A stretch of DNA of 64,000 bases from Chitinophaga vietnamensis (GCF_902167635.1 NZ_CABHMS010000009.1:62001-126000); one strand, 5' to 3'; shown: positions 50,921-59,399, counted from the first letter of the stretch. A program made the numbers and translations. Notes: generated by a model not told the origin, from the sequence alone.

Positions 50921-51388
50921 ATGAAAACATTACAACGCACTACCTTGTTTACCACGCTGCTTTTGCTGCTCACCTCCATCCATCATCTGTATGGCGCCAT
51001 TATCTACCATTCTCACTGGCGCCTGCATATCCTCTTCATCAGCTTGCCGCTGCTGTTCATCATATGGCTGCTCGATAAACGCTACCGCGCCACACACAGC
51101 AACAGCCTGCGGCTCACGTATCTGCTGGCCGTAGGCATCTTCCCGATGATCGTCATCGGCGTATACGAAGGCGTGTATAATCATCTCTTCAAAAATATTA
51201 TTTACTTCGCCGGCGTTGATGACCACATCTACCACATGCTGTTCCCCGCGCCTCTGTATGAAAAGCCGAATGATTGGCTGTTCGAGCTCACCGGCATTTT
51301 ACAGGCATTTTTCGTATATCCGTTACTGGTAAATTTTATGAAGATGTGCAGACGGACTATCTTTGTGCAACAATCACAGGAGCTATGA
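50921..51388 (+). CDS. Small membrane protein
   Basis: This 155-residue protein has about four transmembrane helices (about 8-28, 35-52, 64-84 and 120-140) and no known domain. ATHSNSLRLTYLLAVGIFPMIVIGVYEG shows one hydrophobic part. The stop overlaps the DinB gene start by ATGA, so the two are coupled. It is divergent from the HxlR regulator. Its function is unknown. Confidence 0.65.
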   Translation: MKTLQRTTLFTTLLLLLTSIHHLYGAIIYHSHWRLHILFISLPLLFIIWLLDKRYRATHSNSLRLTYLLAVGIFPMIVIGVYEGVYNHLFKNIIYFAGVDDHIYHMLFPAPLYEKPNDWLFELTGILQAFFVYPLLVNFMKMCRRTIFVQQSQEL

Positions 51389-51825
51389 TAACAACCGCAT
51401 TAGACCGACTGCAATACCTCTGCGAAGTTATTCCGCCTTTACTGCAACAGATCGACGAAGCAAGCTTTACCTTCAAACCGCAACCTGCGAAATGGAGCAA
51501 GAAAGAGATACTCGGGCATCTGATAGACAGCGCCGCCAACAACCATCAACGTTTTGTAAGAACGCAGTTTGAAGAAGCGCCGGCTATCGCCTATGATCAG
51601 AACCAGTGGAATACTTTCAGCTATCACCAGCAGATAGATACGCAGCAGCTGATCAGCTTCTGGACGGCTTATAACAAACAATTGCTGGCGCTGGCAAGCC
51701 TGATCCCTGCCTCCCTGCTGGGCCGTGAGTGTAACGTGAAAGGAACCATGTTTACATTGGAATTCATCATTACCGATTATGTGAGTCACCTGGAGCATCA
51801 CCTGCGGCAAATAGTAGCATACTAA
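51385..51825 (+). CDS. DinB-family protein
   Basis: The start at 51385 (MITTALDRLQYLCEVIPPLL) overlaps the previous stop and gives 146 residues. The four-helix DinB/YfiT fold shows the metal-binding His residues in HLIDSAANNHQRF and the C-terminal DYVSHLEHHLRQI. Such proteins bind zinc or nickel and may carry out thiol-dependent transfers. The substrate is unknown. The gene is coupled to the membrane protein gene. Confidence 0.82.
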   Translation: MITTALDRLQYLCEVIPPLLQQIDEASFTFKPQPAKWSKKEILGHLIDSAANNHQRFVRTQFEEAPAIAYDQNQWNTFSYHQQIDTQQLISFWTAYNKQLLALASLIPASLLGRECNVKGTMFTLEFIITDYVSHLEHHLRQIVAY

Positions 51826-51830
51826 GGCCG

Positions 51831-51865
51831 AAGCCCTTGAAGCGCTTTGAGCACTTCAAGGGCTT
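51831..51865 (+). terminator. Terminator after the DinB gene
   Basis: AAGCCCTTGAAG pairs with CTTCAAGGGCTT around an 11-base loop; the T run is weak (TTCTCC). It lies 6 bases after the stop of the DinB gene and ends before the convergent NTF2-like gene. Confidence 0.65.
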
Positions 51866-51884
51866 CTCCGTTTCCATCCGCCAT

Positions 51885-52244
51885 TTACATAAAAAATTGC
51901 TCGGCAACGATCTTTCCGTCTTTCACATTGTACACACACAGCTCGCTCATCTTCATACGTCCACGGCCTTTCATGGTGATATCCATCGTTAGCACGGTAG
52001 CGAAAACATTATCAGCCACAATAGGTTTGCTGGCGCTGCATTCATGCACCTGCTCGGTCATGTTTTCAAATTTGTGACCCTTTTCAATGATAGCGGGCAA
52101 GCCCTTCGTTTCCTTCTCAAAATCAGGTGTTGCATAAGGCTCAATGCTGATCGCATCTTCGGCGAACAATTCTTTTTGAGCAGTTTCGAAATCGCCTTTG
52201 GCGCATAATTCAACCAGGCGGTCTGCGATTTGTTGTACGGTCAT
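51885..52244 (-). CDS. SnoaL/NTF2-like protein
   Basis: The start at 52244 (MTVQQIADRLVELC) gives 119 residues; the longer frame to 52295 adds 17 residues without gene-like features. It is a single cone-shaped NTF2/SnoaL fold: an N-terminal helix pair, FAEDAISIEPYATPDF, then strands ending DGKIVAEQFFM. Such proteins are small binding or isomerase-type units. The ligand is unknown. Confidence 0.72.
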   Translation of the reverse strand: MTVQQIADRLVELCAKGDFETAQKELFAEDAISIEPYATPDFEKETKGLPAIIEKGHKFENMTEQVHECSASKPIVADNVFATVLTMDITMKGRGRMKMSELCVYNVKDGKIVAEQFFM

Positions 52245-52351
52245 GGTGGTAAAGTTTGAGTTGGATTTGGAAAAGAGAAGCGTTAAAATTTCCACATTTA
52301 AGGTACGTAAATTTCAGCACTTCACAGATTATGCCGCCTAGATGATGAAAT

Positions 52352-52388
52352 AAAAAAACCGGCGCCTGCTTCACGCATTGCACCGGTT
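52352..52388 (-). terminator. Terminator after the PepSY-like gene
   Basis: On the minus strand AACCGGTGC pairs with GCGCCGGTT (one G-T pair) and is followed by seven T. It lies 19 bases after the stop of the gene at 52407. Confidence 0.72.
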
Positions 52389-52406
52389 GCTGTCTCCCTC
52401 AATACA

Positions 52407-52838
52407 TCAGTCTTTATCTTCCTTCATCTCTTTCAAAAACTTTCCATTGGCATCAAAGATCAGGTCCTTCTTTTTCACTTCTGCTTCGTAATTCACTTCT
52501 CCTCCGGCTTTGATGATCTTTGCCGCTTCTGTGATGGCTGCGCCTTTGTAATGTTGCTTTACATAGTCCGCTACGCCGGCCGGCAGCTCTTCAGTTTTGA
52601 TCACTTCTTCGGTTTGTTCCAGTGCGCCTTTGGCATCATAAACTACAGACAAATGTTTACCGCCCTGTACAAAAGTGGCTTCATAACCGGTTTTGCCTTC
52701 TTTGCTCCAGGTTACATAGGAAACATTGCTATAGGCCTTTTCAAAGGCAGATTTCACAGTTGCAGGTACTTTGACCTGTGCATAGCCGGCCAGGCTGAAA
52801 CCCATGCCCGCCAACAGTAACAGGATATACTTCTTCAT
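52407..52838 (-). CDS. PepSY-like secreted protein
   Basis: This 143-residue protein has a signal peptide (MKKYILLLLAGMGFSLAGYAQ). The mature part is a PepSY-like domain of the Bacteroidota kind: VPATVKSAFEKAYSNVSYVTWSKEG and then LPAGVADYVKQHYKGAAITEAAKII, ending with an acidic tail. These small periplasmic proteins have no known enzyme activity. The gene stands alone. Confidence 0.8.
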   Translation of the reverse strand: MKKYILLLLAGMGFSLAGYAQVKVPATVKSAFEKAYSNVSYVTWSKEGKTGYEATFVQGGKHLSVVYDAKGALEQTEEVIKTEELPAGVADYVKQHYKGAAITEAAKIIKAGGEVNYEAEVKKKDLIFDANGKFLKEMKEDKD

Positions 52839-53012
52839 AAAATAAATATTTATAACAGCAAGCTAATACCTGATTCTGTTATCAATCTGTACCAAAACTG
52901 TCGCAAAACTGTAGAATCGTGGAATTTTCCCCACATCCTTACACACCCGTCCGCTCTCCGCCGCTATGGCATCCTGTTTGCGTTGATGTGATTGGTTGCT
53001 AAAAATTTTTTT

Positions 53013-53444
53013 ATGAATAACAGTATCGCCCAGATCCTGGTGGCGGACGACGACCCTGAAGATCTGTTCCTGATGCGGATGATGTGCAGTGAACTCGCCT
53101 TTGCCGATATCATCCATTTTGTAGAAGATGGAAAAAATGTGCTGGACTACCTCGAAGGCATATACGAAATAACATTACCGGAGCTGATCGTGCTTGACCT
53201 TAACATGCCACGGATGTCGGGCACACAAACATTGGAAGCACTACACCACGATCCCCGCTTCCAGCGCATACCGGTGATCATCTACTCCACCTCTCTCAAT
53301 GAATACCAGCGCAAACGCTGTATGGAACTAGGCGCCAAAGCCTATGTGATCAAGCCAAGCACCTATGCGGAAGGCCTGCTGGTGATGCAGCATTTTCATG
53401 AGTATAGCAAAGGCCATTACTCCTTCCCTGCCCTTAGTGCATAG
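53013..53444 (+). CDS. Single-domain response regulator (CheY-like)
   Basis: The start at 53013 gives 143 residues; the frame upstream to 52992 is short. It consists only of a receiver domain: DDDPEDLF, the phosphorylation site Asp62 in LIVLDLNMPRMSG, and the Lys in AYVIKPS. It resembles Rcp1-type regulators, which act with hybrid kinases or phytochromes. No kinase gene is next to it. Its 3' end overlaps the AraC gene on the other strand by 11 bases. Confidence 0.88.
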   Translation: MNNSIAQILVADDDPEDLFLMRMMCSELAFADIIHFVEDGKNVLDYLEGIYEITLPELIVLDLNMPRMSGTQTLEALHHDPRFQRIPVIIYSTSLNEYQRKRCMELGAKAYVIKPSTYAEGLLVMQHFHEYSKGHYSFPALSA

Positions 53445-54273
53445 CAGCTGCCTGCTGCTTGCGGAAGGCCGAAGGGTTCATCCCCTTGTATTTTTTGAAC
53501 AGGCGGTTAAGATGGCTTTCATCTGTAAAGCTCAGCTCCCAGGCAATTTCATTGATGCGCATATCACTGTGCCGGAGCCGCGTTTCCACAAGTTTCATTT
53601 TGTATTGCATGATATAATCCTGCATGTTCTCACCCGTATGCTTTTTGAAATAGCGCCCGAGATAACTCACCGAAATCCCCGCATGCTTTGCCACTGCCTC
53701 TGCTTTCAACAGTTCCGGCGTATAGATATGTTCCTGTATATAACGGATGATGTCCATCACGATCATGCCGCTGTTGTCGTTGATACGCGCGGGCAGCTTC
53801 ATCGCAATGTTGCGCGCTACAATGGTGATGAAGGTATTCACCAGTTGCTGTATCACTTCGCGATGATAGAGCTGCTGCTGGTTCCGCTCCCTGACCAGCG
53901 AAGTCACAATGGCCTGTACAATGGGCTTGTCGTCTGCATTGAATAATATACATCCCGGTTGATGCGAGGCATGTTGCAGGATGAACTCCATGCGCTGCGC
54001 ATTCACAGTAGCAGATTTTATGTAGATGTCATTGAAGCGTAGAAAGAAAAAACTGGTGGTTTGATGGGGCCGGAAAAAATGCGCGTCTTCCGGTGTTACC
54101 AAGAACAGATCTCCCGGGCGGTAGTGAAAAACATTGTCATTCACCACCTGTTCCCCTGTTCCATTCCGTATAAATATCAGCTCAAAAAAATTATGCCGCT
54201 GCGCCGTGACCGGGCACACATCGGTTTCGCAGGTATGCACCTCAAATGGTTCATACAAATTATTCCTGCTCAT
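53434..54273 (-). CDS. AraC-family transcriptional regulator
   Basis: This 279-residue protein has an N-terminal cupin (about 20-130; FRPHQTTSFFFLRFNDIYI) and C-terminal helix-turn-helix pair (about 175-275): KAEAVAKHAGISVSYLGRYFKKHTGENMQDYI and MRINEIAWELSFTDESHLNRLFKKYKGMNPSAF. It is divergent from the NAD(P)H oxidoreductase gene, with AAATTGTACA repeats between them, so it probably controls that gene. Confidence 0.88.
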   Translation of the reverse strand: MSRNNLYEPFEVHTCETDVCPVTAQRHNFFELIFIRNGTGEQVVNDNVFHYRPGDLFLVTPEDAHFFRPHQTTSFFFLRFNDIYIKSATVNAQRMEFILQHASHQPGCILFNADDKPIVQAIVTSLVRERNQQQLYHREVIQQLVNTFITIVARNIAMKLPARINDNSGMIVMDIIRYIQEHIYTPELLKAEAVAKHAGISVSYLGRYFKKHTGENMQDYIMQYKMKLVETRLRHSDMRINEIAWELSFTDESHLNRLFKKYKGMNPSAFRKQQAAAMH

Positions 54274-54305
54274 GACGATAGTTTTGATCTTACAAAAGAA
54301 ACGAA

Positions 54306-54345
54306 AAATTGTACAGGGATCAGGACGACAAAATTGTACAATTTT
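54306..54345. promoter_or_regulatory. Candidate AraC operator
   Basis: AAATTGTACA occurs at 54306-54315 and 54331-54340, 25 bases apart. The second is the left half of a 16-base palindrome, AAAATTGTACAATTTT (54330-54345). Direct repeats of this spacing are typical of AraC-type binding sites. The site lies between the AraC gene and the oxidoreductase gene. Confidence 0.5.
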
Positions 54346-54370
54346 ACGTCATCAAAATTAAAGGATAATC

Positions 54371-55117
54371 ATGAAAGTCTTGATCGTTTTTGCACACCCG
54401 GAATTACGCTCGCTCAACGGCAGCCTGAAAACCGCTGCTGTACAATATTTGCAGGAAGCGGGCCATGAAGTGGCCGTATCAGACCTCTATCGCCAGCAAT
54501 GGAAATCCGCGGCCGATGGCTACGATTTCCAGCACTTCGACCCTGCCGCACGGCTCTATTATAACCACGCCTCTAAAAAGGCTTTCCTTGAAGGCGCCCA
54601 AACCATCGACATCAGCACGGAACAGGAGAAAGTGAGATGGGCAGATGTGGTCATCTTCCAATTCCCGCTGTGGTGGTTCGGTATGCCCGCCATCCTCAAA
54701 GGCTGGGTAGACCGTGTATTTACCAACGGCTTTGGTTATGGCACCGGCCAGCGTTACGGCCACGGTGCGCTGGAAGGCAAACGGGCCATGCTCATCATTA
54801 CAGCCGGCGCAGCGCCCGAACAGTTCCTGGAAACCGGCATCAACGGATCGATCAACGATCTGCTGTTCCCCATCCACCACGGCATCTTCTGGTATACCGG
54901 CATGTCGGCATTACCGCCCTTCGTTGTTTACAATGCCAACCACATCGCCGAAACCGAGGTAGACGCTTTGCTGCCATCGCTGAAAGACCGATTGCTATCG
55001 CTGGATAGCACCGCGCCTATTCCGTTCCGCTATTTCAGCAAAGACTATGATGAAGCAGGTGTGTTGAAAGACCATTTCCAGGGAGATAAAAAAGGCTTTG
55101 CCTTACACCTGCATTAG
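54371..55117 (+). CDS. NAD(P)H-dependent quinone oxidoreductase (NQO1/MdaB-like)
   Basis: This 248-residue protein has the flavodoxin fold of the MdaB/NQO1 family. VLIVFAHPELRSLNGSLKTAAV is the FMN/FAD phosphate loop, and FQFPLWWFGMPAILKGWVDRVFTNGFGYG is the conserved flavin-binding segment. It reduces quinones or other electrophiles with NAD(P)H in the cytosol. It is divergent from an AraC regulator. Its stop overlaps the stop of the DoxX gene on the other strand by four bases. Confidence 0.9.
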   Translation: MKVLIVFAHPELRSLNGSLKTAAVQYLQEAGHEVAVSDLYRQQWKSAADGYDFQHFDPAARLYYNHASKKAFLEGAQTIDISTEQEKVRWADVVIFQFPLWWFGMPAILKGWVDRVFTNGFGYGTGQRYGHGALEGKRAMLIITAGAAPEQFLETGINGSINDLLFPIHHGIFWYTGMSALPPFVVYNANHIAETEVDALLPSLKDRLLSLDSTAPIPFRYFSKDYDEAGVLKDHFQGDKKGFALHLH

Positions 55118-55539
55118 CGCTTCTCCAGAGAACGATCAATGGAAACCCTGCCCGCGCCATACACCAGCAAGGTGAATAACATCAGGATATAATACAACGG
55201 GATCTCAAAACCATTATCACCGGCCTCGAAGCCGTTGGCCCAGTGTACGGTGATAATGGCCACCACCATACTGAAGATCAGCGGCAGCGTGATGTAACGC
55301 ACCCACAGCCCCAGCGTGAGCAATACCACACCCAGTGCCTCTGTAGTGCCCACCACGTAAGCATTTACATAAGGCAGCGGAATATGCATCTGCGCAAACC
55401 AATCGCCGATGGCGTGCATATCTTTCCATTTCATCATGGCAGGATGATAGAATCCGTACGCCAATACCAGCCGCATGAGCAGCAATGGGAGGTCTTTGAG
55501 CGCCGACAGTCGCCGGGCCCAGGAAGCATATGTTTTCAT
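55114..55539 (-). CDS. DoxX-family membrane protein
   Basis: This 141-residue protein has four transmembrane helices (about 15-35, 50-72, 75-95 and 105-127) of the DoxX kind. RLVLAYGFYHPAMMKWKD opens the first and AYVVGTTEALGVVLLTLGL the second. It is the last gene of the MNIO RiPP operon. In Hvf-type operons a DoxX protein (HvfD) accompanies the modified peptide; its role is unknown, perhaps electron transfer or export. It lies 5 bases after the HvfC-type gene. Confidence 0.8.
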   Translation of the reverse strand: MKTYASWARRLSALKDLPLLLMRLVLAYGFYHPAMMKWKDMHAIGDWFAQMHIPLPYVNAYVVGTTEALGVVLLTLGLWVRYITLPLIFSMVVAIITVHWANGFEAGDNGFEIPLYYILMLFTLLVYGAGRVSIDRSLEKR

Positions 55540-55544
55540 TGATT

Positions 55545-56294
55545 TCAGGATTGAAAGCCTAAGACGAAGCCCTCCTGCTGCATATGCCGCAGGAAAGCAA
55601 TGGTATCATGTTGTAGTGTATCCGTACCCGTTATACCCAGTCGTGGGGCAAATTCGAGTATATCCGTTACCGTTAGTCCGTGTACCAGCTGCTCGCTCAC
55701 AAAGGCCAGCCAGGGCGACAAATCAGTAAATTGTACATTACCGGTGGCGGCATCGCGGTAGAGCAATACAAAATAAACGCCCTTGCGTTTCACCAGTTTG
55801 CGTGCGTCCGCTTCGGTATGCACCGGGTACGAGAGCGATAGCAGGCGATGCTCAGGATTCAGCACCAGCGGGGTTTGCAGCCAGTCGCCCTTCTTGTTGA
55901 AAGATGGCGCCGCTATATCTTCCATATTATATACTTCCATCTCGGCCCATTCAAAACCGAGCAAATCGTTGAGGTAGGGAATGCCATAGGCCTCTTCCCA
56001 GTTATGTTCTACCGCATAAGTGTAAAACTCAAGCGGCAGCTTCCACACCTGGTATGACTGACAAGCATGGTTGGCGAAAAATGTTTTCACCATACTGCTC
56101 CATTTACGGGCAGGAATATTTTTAAAGGCAATGGGAAATGCGCCTTCCATCGTGTCTTTGATCACGTTGAAAACCAGCTCACGGTAGTATTTCAGGCGCT
56201 GTTGCGATGCGCCGGGGAGCTTCACTTTTTCCCCGGTGCGGCAGTAGTGCGAAAACGACTGCTGGATATGATAAGTGTCAGGCGACAAGTTCAT
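55545..56294 (-). CDS. HvfC/BufC-type partner of the MNIO enzyme (DUF2063)
   Basis: This 249-residue protein has the DUF2063 N-terminal part (about 8-100): a helical bundle with AFPIAFKNIPARKWSSMVKTFFANH and LPLEFYTYAVEHNW, followed by a beta-rich C-terminal part. In Hvf and bufferin operons this protein binds the precursor and the MNIO enzyme. Its start overlaps the MNIO gene by 17 bases, so it is coupled. It lacks a signal peptide, as expected for a cytosolic partner. Confidence 0.82.
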   Translation of the reverse strand: MNLSPDTYHIQQSFSHYCRTGEKVKLPGASQQRLKYYRELVFNVIKDTMEGAFPIAFKNIPARKWSSMVKTFFANHACQSYQVWKLPLEFYTYAVEHNWEEAYGIPYLNDLLGFEWAEMEVYNMEDIAAPSFNKKGDWLQTPLVLNPEHRLLSLSYPVHTEADARKLVKRKGVYFVLLYRDAATGNVQFTDLSPWLAFVSEQLVHGLTVTDILEFAPRLGITGTDTLQHDTIAFLRHMQQEGFVLGFQS

Positions 56295-57105
56295 TTTTTG
56301 AAGTCCATTGTTGGTGACAGATCTGTTTCAGTTTGGTCAGCTCGCCTTGCAGCGCTTCCATCTCCGGGATATTGAAATCCCTTTCTAGCAGCACCGGCAC
56401 GGGTTTCAGGTATTGCAATGTCCATTCAAAAAGCTCATATACCGGATCGATGATCGCTTCGCCATGTGTGTCGATGATGAGGTCCGGCGCCACCTGTTCG
56501 TGGCCCGCCATATGAATATAGGCTACTTTATCCAATGGCAGCTGCCGTATAAAATCTTTCGCATTGTACTGATGATTGAAGGCATTTACATAGATGTTGT
56601 TCACATCCAGTAAGAGCTGGCAGCCCGACTGCCGCACGATTTCACAGATGAAATCCGCTTCGCTCATCTCTGCCGCTACCGGCGTATAGTAGGAAACAAT
56701 TTCCATCGCGATCGGCCGCCGGAGATAGTCCTGCACCTGCCGGATGCGGCCTGCAATATGTTTCACGGCATCCATCCGGAAAGGAATGGGCAGCAGATCA
56801 TACATATGTGCGTTGTCGCATTTGGAATAGCTGAGATGTTCGGAATACAGCTGTACTTTGTATTCATCCAGAAAAGCCTTCACATACTGCAGGAAAGCGC
56901 GGTCCAGCTCCTCCGGACTGCCGATGGAAAGGGACAATCCGTGGCATAGCACCGGATATTTTTCCACAACCTGGTGCAATATTTTCTTCCAGTAACCGCC
57001 GATGCCCATCCAGTTCTCTGGCGCAAACTCAATGAAATCGGGCTTGATAAGGGATCCTTCAATTATTTCGCCGGCAAATTCACGCCGGAATCCTATACCT
57101 ACCAT
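56278..57105 (-). CDS. MNIO enzyme (DUF692, HvfB/BufB-like)
   Basis: This 275-residue protein has all hallmarks of the multinuclear non-heme iron oxygenases of the DUF692 family. It begins with IGFRREF; the metal ligands lie in LCHGLSLSIGS, YSEHLSYS, LLLDVNNIYVNA, IHMAGHE, DTHGEA and LLERDFNIP. Such enzymes convert Cys residues of precursor peptides to oxazolone-thioamide and related groups. It lies 63 bases after the precursor gene, with a hairpin between, and is followed by its partner. Confidence 0.92.
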   Translation of the reverse strand: MVGIGFRREFAGEIIEGSLIKPDFIEFAPENWMGIGGYWKKILHQVVEKYPVLCHGLSLSIGSPEELDRAFLQYVKAFLDEYKVQLYSEHLSYSKCDNAHMYDLLPIPFRMDAVKHIAGRIRQVQDYLRRPIAMEIVSYYTPVAAEMSEADFICEIVRQSGCQLLLDVNNIYVNAFNHQYNAKDFIRQLPLDKVAYIHMAGHEQVAPDLIIDTHGEAIIDPVYELFEWTLQYLKPVPVLLERDFNIPEMEALQGELTKLKQICHQQWTSKNELVA

Positions 57106-57123
57106 AACAGGAGATTTAAGATA

Positions 57124-57157
57124 GAAAGGCCGGTACTGCTGTATTTACCGGCCTTTC
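57124..57157 (-). terminator. Hairpin between the RiPP precursor and the MNIO gene
   Basis: GAAAGGCCGGTA (57124-57135) pairs perfectly with TACCGGCCTTTC (57146-57157) around a 10-base loop. The minus-strand side is followed by TATCTTAAAT, a weak T run. It may act as an attenuator that gives more precursor than enzyme transcript. Confidence 0.6.
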
Positions 57158-57168
57158 AGATGATGAGA

Positions 57169-57513
57169 TTACTGGCCGGCTTTGGTGCTGTCTTTTTTAG
57201 CTTTGTGGCCTTTGCCACCTTTGCCTTTTTTGTCGCCACATTTGCCTTCGCCGCATTTGCCTTGGCCGCATTTACCTTCTTTGGATTTACCGCCTACGGC
57301 AGCAGAATCTTTTTTCGCACCGCATGCCAGCTCTATAGCATTAGCAGCAGTGTGGTTGCCTGTCAGCGCATCTCTTACAGCGGCGCCGGTGCCCAGGTTC
57401 GTGTAACTTGCAGGATTGGCATTTACATGCAGGCTCGCCAGGCCCAGGATAGCGCCGGCTACGAGAGAGCCTGAAAACAATACTTTCTTGTTAATTGATT
57501 TGTTGTTTTCCAT
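57169..57513 (-). CDS. HvfA/bufferin-like RiPP precursor with GKCG repeats
   Basis: This 114-residue protein has a signal peptide (KKVLFSGSLVAGAILGLASLHVNA, cut near 32), a helical middle and a Lys/Gly-rich end. The repeats EGKCG (79-83), QGKCG (84-88) and EGKCG (89-93) hold Cys82, Cys87 and Cys92; Cys64 lies apart. EGKCG is the motif modified by HvfB-type MNIO enzymes. The peptide would be exported by Sec and bind metal, probably copper. It lies 68 bases after the anti-sigma gene in the same operon. Confidence 0.88.
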   Translation of the reverse strand: MENNKSINKKVLFSGSLVAGAILGLASLHVNANPASYTNLGTGAAVRDALTGNHTAANAIELACGAKKDSAAVGGKSKEGKCGQGKCGEGKCGDKKGKGGKGHKAKKDSTKAGQ

Positions 57514-57581
57514 GTTTCAAGTGTTTAAAAGACTGAGTGAAATATGATTGTTGGAAATAAGACGCAGCTTACAGGTAATCC

Positions 57582-57878
57582 TTACAGGTTTTCTCCATTA
57601 TTTTTTTTCATGTTTTCGGCGATCATGTTTTCCCAGGCCTGTTTGATGTTTTCATCGAGGACATCATTTGTTGCGGAGGGCTGCTGTTCCTGGCTTTCAT
57701 GTACGGCGGCATCAATGATGCTGCTTTGTTTTGCATACCGTCTGCAATATTTACATATCAGCAGATGCAATGCTAGTCCCATTCTTTCAATAAAGGAGAC
57801 GGGCTGCTGCAAGCGCTTTTCCACCAGCATAGTGGCGTCTTTACAGCTAGGCATCCATGAATGTTTGTGTTTCTTCAT
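57582..57878 (-). CDS. Zinc-binding anti-sigma factor (small, ZAS type)
   Basis: This 98-residue protein has a ZAS-like zinc motif H38-x3-C42-x2-C45 (HLLICKYC), with Cys12 near the N-terminus as a fourth ligand. No transmembrane helix is seen, so it is soluble. It lies one base after the sigma gene. Thiol-based release of the sigma factor by metal or oxidants is likely, from other ZAS systems. Confidence 0.78.
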   Translation of the reverse strand: MKKHKHSWMPSCKDATMLVEKRLQQPVSFIERMGLALHLLICKYCRRYAKQSSIIDAAVHESQEQQPSATNDVLDENIKQAWENMIAENMKKNNGENL

Positions 57879-57879
57879 C

Positions 57880-58470
57880 TCAATTACTGAACCAGTTTTT
57901 ATCCAGGCAGGCCCTCATTTGCAATTTGGCCCGGTGCATGAGCACCCAGTAGTTTGACGCGCTGATGGAAAGATCCTTACAAATTTCTTCAGATTTTTTT
58001 TCTTCGAGATGTTTGAGGTTAAATACGGCCTGGCCCAAGCCTTTCAATTTCCTGATACAAGCGTGTAGTATACGGTAAAATTCATGCTGTTCCTGGGGAG
58101 AATGAGACATTGGCGCCCAAGGCTGCGGCGCCATATTCTTGCGCCAGTGGCCCTTTTCATCGAAGAAAAAATGATGCGGGTCGCTGTCGCCGGTATGCTC
58201 TTCATCTATACTTACCGTTATCCCGCTACGTCTGGATTTACGGTAATGGTCAATGATCTTGTTCTTGAGGATGGCCGTCAGCCAGCTTTTTTCGCTGCTC
58301 TCGCCCTTGAACTGCGCCTGTGCCTGTAAAGCCGCCAGGAAGGTTTCCTGCACAAGGTCCTGCGCAAGCGCATTATCTCCCGTACGGGAAAGGGCAAAGC
58401 GGTACAGATCATCTGCATAACGCTGTACCCAGGCGCTGGGCTGAACGGTAACTAGTCGCTCCTCTGGCAT
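57880..58470 (-). CDS. ECF sigma factor of the MNIO RiPP operon
   Basis: This 196-residue protein has region 2 (about 15-75; ALSRTGDNALAQDLVQETFLAAL) and region 4 (about 130-185; FNLKHLEEKKSEEICKDLSISASNYWVLMHRAKLQMRACL). The extra loop (about 80-125) and the CLDKNWF end are typical of a group of ECF factors linked with small ZAS anti-sigma proteins. It is the first gene of the six-gene operon. It probably controls the RiPP genes and responds through the anti-sigma factor. Confidence 0.88.
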   Translation of the reverse strand: MPEERLVTVQPSAWVQRYADDLYRFALSRTGDNALAQDLVQETFLAALQAQAQFKGESSEKSWLTAILKNKIIDHYRKSRRSGITVSIDEEHTGDSDPHHFFFDEKGHWRKNMAPQPWAPMSHSPQEQHEFYRILHACIRKLKGLGQAVFNLKHLEEKKSEEICKDLSISASNYWVLMHRAKLQMRACLDKNWFSN

Positions 58471-58685
58471 ATATTCCGGTTTACATAAAAAGCATACGGA
58501 AAGTTAAAGGTTTTAGTTTGCCGAACACACCCAAAAAAATGTTAATAAATAAAATGTCCTATTTTTGAGGCGCAGTAACTAATCTATTTTTAAAGGCTTT
58601 TTAAGCGGTCTTTAATATAACGTACATCCATATACTATACCTTGCGGATAGTTTCGGTGACCTACAATAACATAACAGACGGCCC

Positions 58686-59399
58686 ATGAAAAAAAACATG
58701 CCTCCTGTAACATCCACCTACTTTGTTACATTGGTGAAGGCGTATCTAAACGGAACTAAAACGAGCGCAGAAGTGACGCAGGAGCTGATACCGCTACACG
58801 ATACCAACACAACATACAGAGGTGACATTACGCAGGTAATCCTTGATACCGCGCGGGATGTGAATGAAAATTATTACGAAGAGATCGTTCATACATTGGC
58901 TGATGCCGCTGATACCGCACCCACCCGTGCCGGCATGATTCATCAGCTGGAAGCCTTGCTGGCAGGCCGTATCAGCAAGGACGACTTTTTCCGTTGGGCT
59001 ACCTGGCACAACGAACCCGGCAATGATGCCGGCGAAGGTTTCTTCGACGATATTGCAGTAGACTACTTTTGTTCACAACTGCTGCCACAACATCACAGCG
59101 TGCTCACCAACGCCCACTACGAGCAGGCACTCGAAATTTTTCAATCAAACCGCCATCATCCGCTGAAAGATAAGATCGCCCTCGTACTGCTCACCGACAA
59201 CGAACAACAACGTTTCCTTTTTTATATATCTGATTATATCCAGGGCCGCACCGCACCGGAACAACTGGATGTATACCTGCTGAACCGCTTCGGCATGGAT
59301 CATCATTCCTTCCCATACATGCCCGCCATTGCCGCCATCATGCACGAACCCGCCAAACTGCCGGCATTGCTGCAGCTGGCCAAAGGCATTGTGAAATAG
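58686..59399 (+). CDS. Hypothetical helical protein
   Basis: This 237-residue protein has no signal peptide and no recognised family. It is mostly helical with polar loops; KDDFFRWATWHNEPGNDAGEGFFDDIAVDYFC (about 98-130) is the most distinctive part. It lies 215 bases after the sigma gene and is divergent from the RiPP operon. A -7-like TATTTTTG lies at 58560-58567, far upstream of the start. Its function is unknown. Confidence 0.55.
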   Translation: MKKNMPPVTSTYFVTLVKAYLNGTKTSAEVTQELIPLHDTNTTYRGDITQVILDTARDVNENYYEEIVHTLADAADTAPTRAGMIHQLEALLAGRISKDDFFRWATWHNEPGNDAGEGFFDDIAVDYFCSQLLPQHHSVLTNAHYEQALEIFQSNRHHPLKDKIALVLLTDNEQQRFLFYISDYIQGRTAPEQLDVYLLNRFGMDHHSFPYMPAIAAIMHEPAKLPALLQLAKGIVK

